A model generated the notes under the pieces. That model made no database searches and was not told where the DNA came from. It saw nothing but the letters and a program-made list of their open reading frames with translations. A stretch of 64,000 bases of DNA, from contig NZ_CP096829.1 in the NCBI RefSeq assembly GCF_023272795.1, forward strand, positions 3,348,001-3,412,000. Direction: 5' to 3'. The stretch comes from Flavobacterium humidisoli. Its GTDB lineage: Bacteria > Bacteroidota > Bacteroidia > Flavobacteriales > Flavobacteriaceae. Below, one piece after another: positions 1 through 8,617 of the stretch (positions within the stretch are counted from its first letter, which is position 1; each line of letters starts with the position of its first letter). The position numbers and the translations under genes are program-made.

Positions 1-1
1 A

Positions 2-499
2 TTATACATTTTAATATTACTTCTGGTAATTTTTGTTGGCGCATGGGCTCTTCTGCTATCAGGTATTAGAACTCCCTTACAAAAGAAGGCAATATTTATT
101 GCTTTTATAGCAGTGGGCATTCTATCCGCGATTGATAGATTAAGCAAATTAATTTTCTTTAAATTTAAAATATCAGCAAACAAGCTTAAGATGTATTTTT
201 TTGTTTTGTTAATAGTACCATATTTCATGTGTCAACTGATTTTACTGGAAGTAAACTACTTTCCGAAAACTGATCATTTATTTTTTTGCTATAATGAATA
301 TAAAACCGTAGAAACAGGGGAGAAATTCAATCAATATTTGATTGGGAAAACAAATGATAATATTTTTATCTATGACAAATCCAAAAATCAAACCCTTATT
401 TATGAAATGAGTAACGTGAAAGATTTTATAATTTTTGATGCGCCAGCTCCCTATTTACTTCCTAGTATTGGAGCTCCTATGCCAGATAAAGCACCATAA
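2..499 (+). CDS. Hypothetical membrane protein, 5' end cut by window edge
   Basis: The reading frame is open from base 2 of the window, so the gene begins upstream; the GTG at 113 is an internal codon, not a convincing start. The visible 165 or so residues begin with a hydrophobic run (LYILILLLVIFVGAWALLL), then an amphipathic stretch, a second membrane segment (MYFFVLLIVPYFMCQLILL) and a soluble tail of about 80 residues with no motif I recognise. It ends just before a shared terminator facing thrC. Function unknown; likely an inner-membrane protein. Confidence 0.6.
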   Translation, partial: LYILILLLVIFVGAWALLLSGIRTPLQKKAIFIAFIAVGILSAIDRLSKLIFFKFKISANKLKMYFFVLLIVPYFMCQLILLEVNYFPKTDHLFFCYNEYKTVETGEKFNQYLIGKTNDNIFIYDKSKNQTLIYEMSNVKDFIIFDAPAPYLLPSIGAPMPDKAP

Positions 500-500
500 A

Positions 501-527
501 AAAAAACGGCTTACAAAGCCGTTTTTT
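501..527. terminator. Bidirectional terminator between the first gene and thrC
   Basis: Perfect stem: bases 501-512 pair with 516-527 around a 3-nt loop (aca). The stem core is CGGCTT/AAGCCG, flanked by A6 on one side and T6 on the other, so it can terminate both the convergent plus-strand gene and thrC. Confidence 0.85.
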
Positions 528-548
528 AATATAACATATTTAAGCGAA

Positions 549-1838
549 CTAATCTAAAAACGCCTTCAACTCCTCATAAGTCCCAATCTTAACACTAACT
601 TTTTCCTCATTAATAACACTCTCAATTTGTTCAGGAATAGAAAGCGTAATGCCCAAAGCAGGTTCAACAACATCCAGAAATTTAATAGGATGCGCCGTTT
701 CTAAGAAAACACCAATTGCGTTGTCATGTTTTTTCAATTCTTTTTTCAAACCTAAATAACCAACAGCGCCGTGCGGTTCTGCGATATAACCGTTTGTGTT
801 ATAAATTTTCTTTAGGGCTTCGAGTGTTTGTTCGTCTGTATAGCTGTAAGAAGAGAAATCTTTTTCGAAAGCCTTTAAATCATTATTATATAATTCCTGA
901 ATTCTAATAAAGTTACTTGGGTTTCCAACGTCCATGGCGTTAGAAATTGTGGCTTTAGAAGGTTTCGGGTCGTATTTTCCATTTTCTAAGAATCTTGGTA
1001 CGGTGTCGTTTACGTTTGTAGAAGCTACGAAATGTTCAATTGGCAAACCTAATTTCTTTGCCATAATTCCGGCGCAGATATTCCCGAAGTTTCCGCTTGG
1101 GCAAGAGAAAACTAAAGGTTTGTTTTGGCTTTTCAAAGCTTTGTAAGCAAAGAAGAAATAAAACATTTGCGGTAACCAGCGCGCAATATTGATCGAGTTT
1201 GCCGAAGTCAGGTTTTTGTGCGCTAAAGTTTCATCTAAAAACGCTTTTTTTACCATATCCTGACAATCGTCAAAAACACCGTCAACTTCAAGCGCTTTAA
1301 TGTTTTGCCCTAAAGTCGTCAATTGTTTTTCCTGAATATCGCTCACTTTTCCTGACGGATATAAAATGACAACATCAACGCCGTCAACGCCAAGAAATCC
1401 GCTGGCAACGGCTCCGCCTGTATCTCCAGAAGTCGCTACTAAAACGGTGTTTTTAGCATCTTTTTTATCTTTATTGAAATAGCCCAAACAACGAGACATA
1501 AAACGTGCTCCAACGTCTTTAAAAGCCATTGTCGGCCCATGAAATAATTCTAACGAATAGATTCCGTCTTCGACTTTCACAACAGGAAAATCAAAAACTA
1601 AAGTTTCGGCAATAATTTCTTTTAGTTTTTCAGCAGGTATTTCATCGCCTACGAATTGTTTAATCGCTTCAAAAGCAATTTCTTCGTGGCTTAAACTTTC
1701 AATTTTATCAAAAAATGAAGGGTCTAAAGACGTGATGCTTTCTGGGAAATATAATCCTTTATCACTCGCTAATCCTTGTATAACAGCTTCTTGAAAAGAA
1801 ACTTTTGGGGCATTGTGGTTTAAACTGTAGTATTTCAT
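549..1838 (-). CDS. thrC: Threonine synthase
   Basis: Converts O-phospho-L-homoserine to L-threonine, the last step of the threonine branch; PLP-dependent and cytosolic. The 429-aa length is normal for the family. The PLP lysine is K107 in the HGPTMAFKDVGARF motif, and the phosphate-binding region is seen in VATSGDTGGAVASGF. The start ATG at 1838 gives MKYYSLNH, the usual short N-terminus. It is the last gene of the thrA-thrB-thrC order but is separated from thrB by 365 bp containing a long inverted repeat, so co-transcription through that structure is inferred. The call is secure. Confidence 0.97.
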   Translation of the reverse strand: MKYYSLNHNAPKVSFQEAVIQGLASDKGLYFPESITSLDPSFFDKIESLSHEEIAFEAIKQFVGDEIPAEKLKEIIAETLVFDFPVVKVEDGIYSLELFHGPTMAFKDVGARFMSRCLGYFNKDKKDAKNTVLVATSGDTGGAVASGFLGVDGVDVVILYPSGKVSDIQEKQLTTLGQNIKALEVDGVFDDCQDMVKKAFLDETLAHKNLTSANSINIARWLPQMFYFFFAYKALKSQNKPLVFSCPSGNFGNICAGIMAKKLGLPIEHFVASTNVNDTVPRFLENGKYDPKPSKATISNAMDVGNPSNFIRIQELYNNDLKAFEKDFSSYSYTDEQTLEALKKIYNTNGYIAEPHGAVGYLGLKKELKKHDNAIGVFLETAHPIKFLDVVEPALGITLSIPEQIESVINEEKVSVKIGTYEELKAFLD

Positions 1839-1942
1839 TTTTTTTTATTGCTTTAGGCTTTAGATTTTAGATTTTTGGAAGGAAATTCCAAATTTTTAAA
1901 TTCCAAATTCCAATAATTTATATTTTCAATTATGTTTTGCTT

Positions 1943-2158
1943 TTGTCAGGTTGAGCGAAGTCGAAGCCCCGCAAAGTGTAGACATAAAGTTTGTCATTTC
2001 GACTGAAAGGAGAAATCGCACTCGAAACTCCGAATTGAAATTCGCCAATCTTTGTCGACAAACTAGTGCGATTTCTCGTTCCTCGAAATGACAAACTGGA
2101 CGGTTATGCTTTGTGTTTATACTTTGCGTTGGCTTCGACTTCGCTCAGCCTGACAAAC
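1943..2158. repeat. 216-bp imperfect inverted repeat between thrB and thrC
   Basis: The left arm starts TTTGTCAGGTTGAGCGAAGT (1943) and the right arm ends with its near-exact complement, CGCTCAGCCTGACAAA (to 2157). Further in, TTTGTCATTTCGA (1990) is matched by TCGAAATGACAAA (2083-2096), and GAGAAATCGCAC by GTGCGATTTCTC. The loop is about 30 nt. No ORF or transposase is present. It resembles the intergenic palindromic repeats common in Flavobacterium. The remainder of the 1839-2203 gap is A/T-rich and holds short repeats of ttccaaatt type. Confidence 0.8.
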
Positions 2159-2203
2159 GCTACGTATTTATTTTTAATTCTAAATTTTTAATTTTTAATT
2201 GAA

Positions 2204-3127
2204 TTAAAGAATTCTTACTCCATCAGGGTTTATTTTCGAAACATGAATTTCATATGGTAAACTCATTTTTTCGTACACTTCGCTCATGGCTTTTGCGATT
2301 TGGTCTGCGGTTTCTTTTCCTCTGCTTAATGCGAAAATTGATGGGCCAGAACCAGAAATTCCAGAACCTAAAGCGCCGTTTTCGTAAGCCGTTTGTTTGA
2401 TTAAATCGAAACCTGGAATTAAAACACTTCTTAGAGGCTCAACGATTTCGTCATGAAGCGATCTTCCGATCAAATCGTAATCTTTAGTGTAAAGACCTGC
2501 AACCAATCCGCCTACATTTCCCCATTGCATAATGGCGCTTTTTAGGGAAACATTTTGTTTTAAAACCGAACGTGCATCAGACGTTTTCAATTCAATCTGC
2601 GGGTGAACCACCGTTGCGTACAATTCCTCTGGACTGTCAATTCTGATAATATCAAGCGGCGCATAACTTCTTACCAAAGTAAATCCGCCTAAAAGGGCAG
2701 GAGCAACGTTGTCGGCATGCGCGTTTCCGCTGGCTAATTTTTCGCCCTGCATCGCAAACTGAACCAAATCTTTACGAGAATAAGGTCTTCCTAATAATTC
2801 ATTAATTCCGAAAACCGCTCCAGCAGAACTTGCAGCGCTGCTTCCGATTCCGCTTCCGGCTTTGATATTTTTGTAAATTTCAATTTCAAATCCGAAATCT
2901 AGTTCGTCTAAAGTTTCAAGCATGGCTAAAGCTGCAACTCCAGAAACGTTTTTCTCGGTTTCCAAAGGCAGATCGGCACCCACAATTTTTGTGATTCGAA
3001 CTCCTTTTTGATCTACTTTTCGAACAATCATTTCATCGCCCGCATTGTCTAAGCAAAGTCCAAGTACGTCAAATCCGCATGAGAGGTTTGCGATAGTTGC
3101 TGGGCAAAATAGTTTTATTTCTTTCAT
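2204..3127 (-). CDS. thrB: Homoserine kinase (GHMP family)
   Basis: Phosphorylates L-homoserine with ATP, feeding threonine synthase. The protein has 307 residues from the ATG at 3127 (MKEIKLFCPATIANLSCGFD). The frame is open to another ATG at 3154, but the extra nine residues lie in a dispersed repeat, so I reject that start. The GHMP ATP-binding motif AGSGIGSSAASSAGA is at about residues 89-103, and a C-terminal GSGISGSGPSIFAL loop completes the signature. It lies 155 bp downstream of thrA; that gap carries GCAAAG-type repeats. Confidence 0.95.
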   Translation of the reverse strand: MKEIKLFCPATIANLSCGFDVLGLCLDNAGDEMIVRKVDQKGVRITKIVGADLPLETEKNVSGVAALAMLETLDELDFGFEIEIYKNIKAGSGIGSSAASSAGAVFGINELLGRPYSRKDLVQFAMQGEKLASGNAHADNVAPALLGGFTLVRSYAPLDIIRIDSPEELYATVVHPQIELKTSDARSVLKQNVSLKSAIMQWGNVGGLVAGLYTKDYDLIGRSLHDEIVEPLRSVLIPGFDLIKQTAYENGALGSGISGSGPSIFALSRGKETADQIAKAMSEVYEKMSLPYEIHVSKINPDGVRIL

Positions 3128-3138
3128 TTTTGGTTGGT

Positions 3139-3275
3139 TTTGCCACGAAGGCACAAAGTCACAAAGTTTTTATTTTTTTTTTGCCACGAAGGCACTAAGT
3201 TTTTTTATTATTAAGAATTTAAGTTTCTGAGCTTAAAAAACTTAAAAACTTAGCGCCTTTGCGTCTTAGCGGCTA
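3139..3275. repeat. Dispersed GCAAAG-type repeat between thrA and thrB
   Basis: Two direct copies of a TTTGCCACGAAGGCACAAAG-like unit (from 3139 and from 3180) face an inverse copy, CTTAGCGCCTTTGCGTCTTAG (about 3246-3270). It belongs to the same family as the elements near 38841, 43324 and 45635. Confidence 0.6.
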
Positions 3276-3282
3276 ATAAATA

Positions 3283-5730
3283 TTACACATTCCCGATACG
3301 GATTACGTCAGCAAAAATTCCTGATGCTGTAACTGCTGCTCCAGCTCCGGCTCCTTTTATCAATAAAGGCTGATCTACGTAACGATCGGTGTAGAAAAGA
3401 ACAATATTATCTTTTCCTTCCAAATTGTAGAAAGGATGATCTTTTGGGATAAATTGCAGGCCAACGCTTGCTTTTCCGTTTTCGAATTGCGCTACATATT
3501 TCAATCTTGAATCTTTCGCTAGAGCTTCATTATAAATACCTTCAAAATGAGCAGCGTGTTTGATTAACGATGCAAAGAAATCCTCGTTGTTTGTTGTTGC
3601 TAAACATTCTGCTGGCAAAAACGATTCGTTTGCAATGGCGTCAATATCCATTTCGTAACCGCTTTCGCGAATCAGAATCAGGATTTTACGCGCTACGTCG
3701 ATTCCGCTTAAGTCAATTTTTGGATCTGGCTCTGTGAAACCTTGAACTCCTGCTTCTTTTACCACATCGTGGAAAGAATTGTCTTTGTCGAAATTGTTGA
3801 AAATGAAGTTCAAACTTCCCGATAAAACCGCCTGAATTTTATGCACTTTATCGCCAGAAGCAATTAAGTTTTTTACGGTGTCTATAATTGGCAATCCCGC
3901 ACCAACATTCGTTTCAAACAAAAACGGAGCGTTGTACTGGCGTGATAAGCTTTTTAGTTTTTTATAATTGTCGTAAGCCGAAGAACAAGCAATTTTGTTG
4001 CAAGTTACAACCGCAATACTTTCTTTTAAGAATTTCTCGTAGGCTTCAGAAACCGTTGCATTTGCTGTAATATCCACAAAAATACTGTTACGTAAATTCA
4101 GTTCTTTTGCACGTTTGATGAATGCTTCGATGTCTGCAGTTTCGCCTTCAGCTAAAGCCGAATCCCAATTTTTTAATGAAATTCCGTCTTCATCAAAAAT
4201 CATTTTTCTTGAATTTGATAAAGCAATTACGCGAACATTGATCTTTAAATTATCTTTTAAAAATTTTCTTTGATTGTGAATCTGCTCGATGAATTTTTCT
4301 CCCACATTTCCAACTCCCATTACAAATAGGTTCAGCTGTTTGGTGTTTTCTTCGAAGAAGTTTTCGTGAAGTGTATTCAATGCCTTTTTAACGTCTCTTT
4401 CGTTAATTACAGTCGAGATATTTCTTTCAGAAGCACCTTGCGCAATCGCACGAATGTTTACATTGTTTTTTCCTAAAGTGCTGAACATTCTTCCGCTCAA
4501 TCCTTGGTGATTTTTCATGTTTTCGCCCACCAAAGCAATAATGCAAAGATCTTTTTCTACGTAACAAGGATCGATTTTGTTTTGTGAAATTTCGATTTCA
4601 AAAGCGCTGTTAATCGCAATTTCAGCATTATCAGCATCCGAATTTAAAATTCCGATACAAATAGAGTGCTCAGAAGAAGCCTGAGTAATAAAAATGACGT
4701 TGATTTTTTCCTGAGACAATACTTCAAACAAACGTCTTGACGAACCCGCAACTCCAATCATTCCCGGACCTTCAAGAGTTAGAAGCGAAATATGATCTAT
4801 ATGGCTAATTCCTTTTACAACAGTATCTTTTGATGAAACCTGACTCGAAATAAAAGTTCCCTCGGCTTCTGGCTCAAAAGTATTTTTGATTAAAATTGGA
4901 ATATTTTTTCTTAAAACCGGTTGAATTGTTGGAGGATACAACACTTTTGCACCAAAATGCGATAATTCCATCGCTTCCTGATACGAAATGTTTGCAATTG
5001 GCTGTGCTTGTTTTACAATTTTTGGATTTGCAGTAAACATTCCGTTTACGTCAGTCCATATTTCCAGTTGTTCTGCATCGATTGCTCCAGCGATAATGGC
5101 TGCAGTATAATCAGATCCTCCGCGCCCTAGAGTCGAAGTGATTCCGTCTAAAGTCTGCGCAATAAATCCTGGAAGGATATTTATTTTGGATTTATTCGAA
5201 GCGAAATAATCTTTTATTAACTGATTTGAAACTTCGAAATTAACTGCTGCTTTTCCGAAATTATTATCTGTTTTTATTAACTCGCGGCTGTCTTTGTAAA
5301 CAGCATCTTTTTCAGTTTGCTGAAATGCCTGAGCAATGATAAAAGAAGAAAGCAATTCACCAAAACTTAAAATAGTATCGGCAGTTCTTGGAGATAATTC
5401 GCCAAGCAAGAAACATCCGTCCAATAAAGTTTCTAAATGGTTGATGATTCTTTTTACATGGCTTAAAAGACTGCTCTGTTCGCTTACCGGAATCAGTTCT
5501 TTTAGCGTGTCAAGGTGTTTTTTCTCGATTTCGGCAACAACCTCTCTAAAGCTTTCGTCGTTTGCCGCTGCTTTTGCTGCCGCCAATTGCAGTAAATCTG
5601 TCACTTTGCTTAGGGCAGAAACTACAACAACTAATTGGTCTTGTTTTGCTTTTTGGTTAACAATTTCGAGAACGAGTTTTATATTTTGAGCATTGGCAAC
5701 CGAAGTTCCGCCAAATTTTAATACTTTCAT
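3283..5730 (-). CDS. thrA: Bifunctional aspartokinase / homoserine dehydrogenase
   Basis: Catalyses the first and third steps of threonine biosynthesis: aspartate phosphorylation and NAD(P)H reduction of aspartate semialdehyde to homoserine. The 815-aa length fits full ThrA. The aspartokinase domain opens with MKVLKFGGTSVANA and includes GRGGSDYTAAIIAGA. Two ACT-type regulatory segments follow (about 310-460). The homoserine dehydrogenase half begins near residue 465 with the nucleotide-binding VMGVGNVGEKF and contains GAGLPIIDTVKNLIASGD. The ACT region implies feedback control by threonine. It follows the thrL leader ORF by 189 bp, which adds likely attenuation control. Confidence 0.97.
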   Translation of the reverse strand: MKVLKFGGTSVANAQNIKLVLEIVNQKAKQDQLVVVVSALSKVTDLLQLAAAKAAANDESFREVVAEIEKKHLDTLKELIPVSEQSSLLSHVKRIINHLETLLDGCFLLGELSPRTADTILSFGELLSSFIIAQAFQQTEKDAVYKDSRELIKTDNNFGKAAVNFEVSNQLIKDYFASNKSKINILPGFIAQTLDGITSTLGRGGSDYTAAIIAGAIDAEQLEIWTDVNGMFTANPKIVKQAQPIANISYQEAMELSHFGAKVLYPPTIQPVLRKNIPILIKNTFEPEAEGTFISSQVSSKDTVVKGISHIDHISLLTLEGPGMIGVAGSSRRLFEVLSQEKINVIFITQASSEHSICIGILNSDADNAEIAINSAFEIEISQNKIDPCYVEKDLCIIALVGENMKNHQGLSGRMFSTLGKNNVNIRAIAQGASERNISTVINERDVKKALNTLHENFFEENTKQLNLFVMGVGNVGEKFIEQIHNQRKFLKDNLKINVRVIALSNSRKMIFDEDGISLKNWDSALAEGETADIEAFIKRAKELNLRNSIFVDITANATVSEAYEKFLKESIAVVTCNKIACSSAYDNYKKLKSLSRQYNAPFLFETNVGAGLPIIDTVKNLIASGDKVHKIQAVLSGSLNFIFNNFDKDNSFHDVVKEAGVQGFTEPDPKIDLSGIDVARKILILIRESGYEMDIDAIANESFLPAECLATTNNEDFFASLIKHAAHFEGIYNEALAKDSRLKYVAQFENGKASVGLQFIPKDHPFYNLEGKDNIVLFYTDRYVDQPLLIKGAGAGAAVTASGIFADVIRIGNV

Positions 5731-5873
5731 TTTTGATATTTTTTAATAAGGTGCAAAGATTTTGAGTAACAAAGGTTCAAGGTTATTGGCTATGAACTGA
5801 AACTGAAAACTGCGACTTTTTTTTTTCTTTTTTGTAAATGTTTTTTATGTATCCAATAACTCTCTTCTTTCAA

Positions 5874-5929
5874 GAAAAAAGTATAGGTAACCTAGGATGA
5901 TATGTAAAAATGTATACCCCTAAGGGGTA
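5874..5929 (-). promoter_or_regulatory. Putative thr attenuator: two mutually exclusive hairpins
   Basis: Read on the minus strand, TACCCC-TTA-GGGGTA (5929-5915) forms a compact hairpin whose loop overlaps the leader stop codon. The same GGGGTATA (5920-5913) can instead pair with TATACTTTT (5885-5877), partly through G.U pairs, placing a U6 run (5880-5875) at its 3' foot like a weak intrinsic terminator. The two structures share the GGGG and cannot coexist, as expected for leader-peptide attenuation. The pairing is by eye; the terminator stem is weak and a small TAGG/CCTA hairpin lies in its loop. Confidence 0.5.
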
Positions 5930-6024
5930 GTAGTTGTTGTAGTAGAAATAATGGTAGCAGCAATTGCAACTCCTGTTGGAGATGTAATAATTGTAGATTG
6001 ATATTTTATGCTGTTACTTTTCAT
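5920..6024 (-). CDS. thrL: Threonine operon leader peptide
   Basis: A 34-codon ORF, ATG at 6024 to TAG at 5920-5922, begins MKSNSIKYQSTIITSPTG and ends ATIIS followed by six consecutive Thr codons and Pro. It holds 10 Thr and 6 Ile codons, the two amino acids that control thr operons by attenuation in other bacteria (compare E. coli thrL). It lies 189 bp upstream of thrA on the same strand, has a TAnnTTTG box 11 nt before the ATG, and its stop codon sits in a hairpin. Composition plus position make a leader peptide far more likely than chance. It is too short for usual gene callers. Confidence 0.85.
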   Translation of the reverse strand: MKSNSIKYQSTIITSPTGVAIAATIISTTTTTTP

Positions 6025-6035
6025 TTTTGATTTTT

Positions 6036-6043
6036 CAAAAGTA
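6036..6043 (-). promoter_or_regulatory. -7 box of the thr operon promoter
   Basis: TACTTTTG on the minus strand is an exact TAnnTTTG, the Bacteroidota -7 element. Eighteen nt upstream is TTTT instead of the ideal TTTG. The expected start of transcription leaves only about 6-8 nt before the thrL ATG. Confidence 0.6.
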
Positions 6044-6378
6044 CAGCTTTTTATAAGAGTTAAAAACTTAAAAGGCTTTTTTACGAATATTTTAATAATT
6101 CAAATCTCTATAAATCAATATTGAGTATTTGTTAAAATTGCAGATGTTAAATTGATGTTTTGGTATATTTTGGAATCTATTTTTTGGTGATTTAGTCTAG
6201 ACAAAAGATTGAAATTTAGGTAAAAACAGCCTGAAAAGTGAGAGAAAGCAGGTTGTATGGCTTAAAAATAATTGTTAAAGCTTTTAAATGAGTTTTGTTG
6301 AAATTTTAATTATTGTGATAAAATGTTGCTTTTTAATATTGATTTGTTGAATTTTGGCGTTTAAAATTTAAAATCATC
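6044..6378. other. Intergenic region between the divergent thr and hutH genes
   Basis: About 335 A/T-rich bases between the thr promoter and hutH. I see no ORF, repeat or convincing hairpin here, and no exact TAnnTTTG box for hutH. Its promoter should lie within this stretch. Confidence 0.5.
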
Positions 6379-7893
6379 ATGAGAGAGATTCATTATATAA
6401 GTTCAGAAACGATTACTTTAGAGACGTTACAAGAAATTTTAAGCCAAAATAAAAAACTTGAATTATCGGAGGAAGCAAAAGTAAATGTTCAGAAATGCCG
6501 TGATTATTTAGATAAAAAAATGGCATCTCATACTGCACCAATTTACGGAATCAATACAGGTTTCGGATCTTTATATAGTGTAAAAATCTCTAATGAAAAT
6601 TTATCTAAACTTCAGGAAAACTTAGTGAAATCGCACGCCTGCGGAACAGGAGAGGAAGTTCCAGCGGAAATTGTGAAAATGATGCTTTTACTTAAAATCC
6701 AATCTTTAAGTTACGGACATTCTGGAATTCAGTTAATCACATTGCAACGTTTGGTTGACTTTTACAATAATGATATTCTGCCAATTATTTATACGCAAGG
6801 TTCACTTGGAGCTTCGGGAGATTTAGCGCCTTTGGCACACTTATCTTTACCTTTAATAGGGGAGGGAATTGTGCTTTTTGAAGGAAAGAAAGTGGCTTCT
6901 GCTGAGATTTTAAAACATTTCAACTGGGAACCGATTGTGCTTCAATCAAAAGAAGGTTTGGCTTTGCTGAACGGAACGCAGTTTATGAGTGCGTACGGAG
7001 CTCATATTTTAATTAAAGCATATAAATATTCGTATTTGGCCGATTTAATCGGAACCATTTCTTTAGAAGGTTTTGATGGAAGAATTGAGCCATTCAACGA
7101 ATTGATACATTATATACGTCCACACAAAGGACAAATCGTAACGGCACAAAGAATTACTGAATTCTTAGACGGAAGTGAAATCATCACTCAGGAAAAGAAA
7201 CACGTTCAAGATCCGTATTCTTTCCGTTGTATGCCACAAGTTCACGGAGCTTCAAAAGATGCGATTGATTATGTTAGAAAAGTATTCAAAACAGAAATCA
7301 ACTCAGTTACCGATAATCCAAATATATTTATAGAAGCCGATCAGATTATTTCTGGCGGAAATTTCCACGGACAGCCTTTAGCATTGGCTTTAGATTTTAT
7401 GGCAATTGCTTTGGCCGAATTAGGAAGCATTTCAGAAAGAAGAACGTATCAGTTAATTTCAGGATTGCGCAATCTGCCAGCATTTTTGGTGGATAATCCA
7501 GGATTGAATTCAGGTTTAATGATTCCGCAATATACCGCGGCAAGTATTGCCAGTCAGAACAAACAATTGGCAACTCCAGCGAGTATCGACAGTATTGTTT
7601 CAAGCAATGGCCAGGAAGATCACGTGAGCATGGGAGCGAATGGTGCTACAAAAGCCTTACGAATTTTAGATAATTTAGAGCGTATTTTGGCAATTGAATT
7701 ATTAAATGCTTCACAGGCCATTGCTTACAGAGAGCCCCTGAAATCAAGTGATTTCATCGAAATGTTCTTAAGCAGCTACAGAGAAGTGGTGCCTTTGGTA
7801 AAAGAAGATAGAATCTTACATAATGACATAGAAAACACGGTTTTATTCCTTTCGAGTTTTCAAATTGAAAACGATTTGTTAACAATGGCTTAA
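6379..7893 (+). CDS. hutH: Histidine ammonia-lyase
   Basis: Deaminates histidine to urocanate, the first step of the histidine-degradation pathway. The 504-aa length is normal. The MIO cofactor precursor Ala145-Ser146-Gly147 sits in GSLGASGDLAPLAHLSLPL. YGINTGFGSLYS near residue 55 carries the family tyrosine, and NGQEDHVSMGANGATK matches the histidine-lyase C-terminal motif. The related tyrosine ammonia-lyase of Flavobacterium is a different subfamily with distinct substrate-loop residues, so HutH is preferred. No hutU, hutI or hutG is adjacent, so the rest of the pathway must be elsewhere, or this copy acts alone. Confidence 0.85.
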   Translation: MREIHYISSETITLETLQEILSQNKKLELSEEAKVNVQKCRDYLDKKMASHTAPIYGINTGFGSLYSVKISNENLSKLQENLVKSHACGTGEEVPAEIVKMMLLLKIQSLSYGHSGIQLITLQRLVDFYNNDILPIIYTQGSLGASGDLAPLAHLSLPLIGEGIVLFEGKKVASAEILKHFNWEPIVLQSKEGLALLNGTQFMSAYGAHILIKAYKYSYLADLIGTISLEGFDGRIEPFNELIHYIRPHKGQIVTAQRITEFLDGSEIITQEKKHVQDPYSFRCMPQVHGASKDAIDYVRKVFKTEINSVTDNPNIFIEADQIISGGNFHGQPLALALDFMAIALAELGSISERRTYQLISGLRNLPAFLVDNPGLNSGLMIPQYTAASIASQNKQLATPASIDSIVSSNGQEDHVSMGANGATKALRILDNLERILAIELLNASQAIAYREPLKSSDFIEMFLSSYREVVPLVKEDRILHNDIENTVLFLSSFQIENDLLTMA

Positions 7894-7915
7894 CACTGAA
7901 ACGTGTTATTGAAGG

Positions 7916-7923
7916 TAATTTTG
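7916..7923 (+). promoter_or_regulatory. -7 box upstream of the DUF47-PiT pair
   Basis: TAATTTTG, an exact TAnnTTTG, lies 19 nt before the ATG at 7943 and follows hutH closely. A clear TTTG -33 box at 18-22 nt is not seen. Confidence 0.45.
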
Positions 7924-7942
7924 CACTATCAAAAATAAAACA

Positions 7943-8587
7943 ATGTCAATAAACAGTATTTTCCAATTTTTAGTGCCGAAAGACAAAAAATTCTTTCCAC
8001 TTTTTGAAGAGGCTTCTAGCAATTTAATTGAATTAGCTTCTAACTTACACGAAGCTGTAAATTTACCATTAAAAGAAAGAGAAATTCTTTTTCAAAAGAT
8101 TGACGAATTAGAACAAAAAGGAGAAGACATTACGCGTCAGACTAACCTTGAGTTAAGCAGAAACTTTATTACTCCATTTGATAGAGAAGATATTCACACG
8201 TTAATTACTTCAATTGACAACGTTGCCGATTACCTTCATGGTGCATCGAGCCGTATGAGATTGTATCAGGTTGATAAGATTACAAAATCTATCAGAAAAA
8301 TGACAGAGATCAACCTTGAAGCTTGTCAAAACATTGATAGTGCTGTAAAAGAGTTGAGAAACTTACAAAATTTTAAAGTTATTAAAGATGCTTGTGCTAG
8401 AATCAACAAACTAGAGAACAAGTCTGATAACGTATATAACAAAGCAGTTTTTGAAATTTTTGAAAACGAAACAGATGCTAAAAATATTATTAAATATAAA
8501 GAAGTGTTATCTGTTTTAGAATCAGCAACAGACAAATGTAAGAGTGTTGCGAACATACTAGAATCTATTTCTGTAAAACATTCTTAA
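7943..8587 (+). CDS. DUF47 / PhoU-like phosphate transport regulator
   Basis: A 214-aa all-helical protein of the DUF47 (PhoU-like, TIGR00153) family. Features include the N-terminal SINSIFQFLVPKDKKFFPLFEEAS typical of the family, and conserved acidic helices LEQKGEDITRQTNLELSRNFITPFDREDIHTLITSIDNVADYL that in relatives bind metals. Soluble, no signal peptide. It lies 30 bp upstream of a PiT transporter on the same strand, the usual pairing, so it probably modulates phosphate (or metal-phosphate) uptake. The family call is strong; the exact regulatory role is inferred. Confidence 0.9.
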   Translation: MSINSIFQFLVPKDKKFFPLFEEASSNLIELASNLHEAVNLPLKEREILFQKIDELEQKGEDITRQTNLELSRNFITPFDREDIHTLITSIDNVADYLHGASSRMRLYQVDKITKSIRKMTEINLEACQNIDSAVKELRNLQNFKVIKDACARINKLENKSDNVYNKAVFEIFENETDAKNIIKYKEVLSVLESATDKCKSVANILESISVKHS

Positions 8588-8617
8588 TTCAATTTTTCAA
8601 TCTGAAGTTATAATTTT

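Noticed and set aside
3128..3154. Upstream ATG for thrB at 3154
   Set aside because: The nine extra residues are encoded by a dispersed repeat; MKEIKLF from 3127 matches family N-termini.
6379..7893. Tyrosine ammonia-lyase instead of HutH
   Set aside because: The NGQEDHVSMGANGATK and SHACGTG segments fit histidine lyases better than the known flavobacterial tyrosine lyase.
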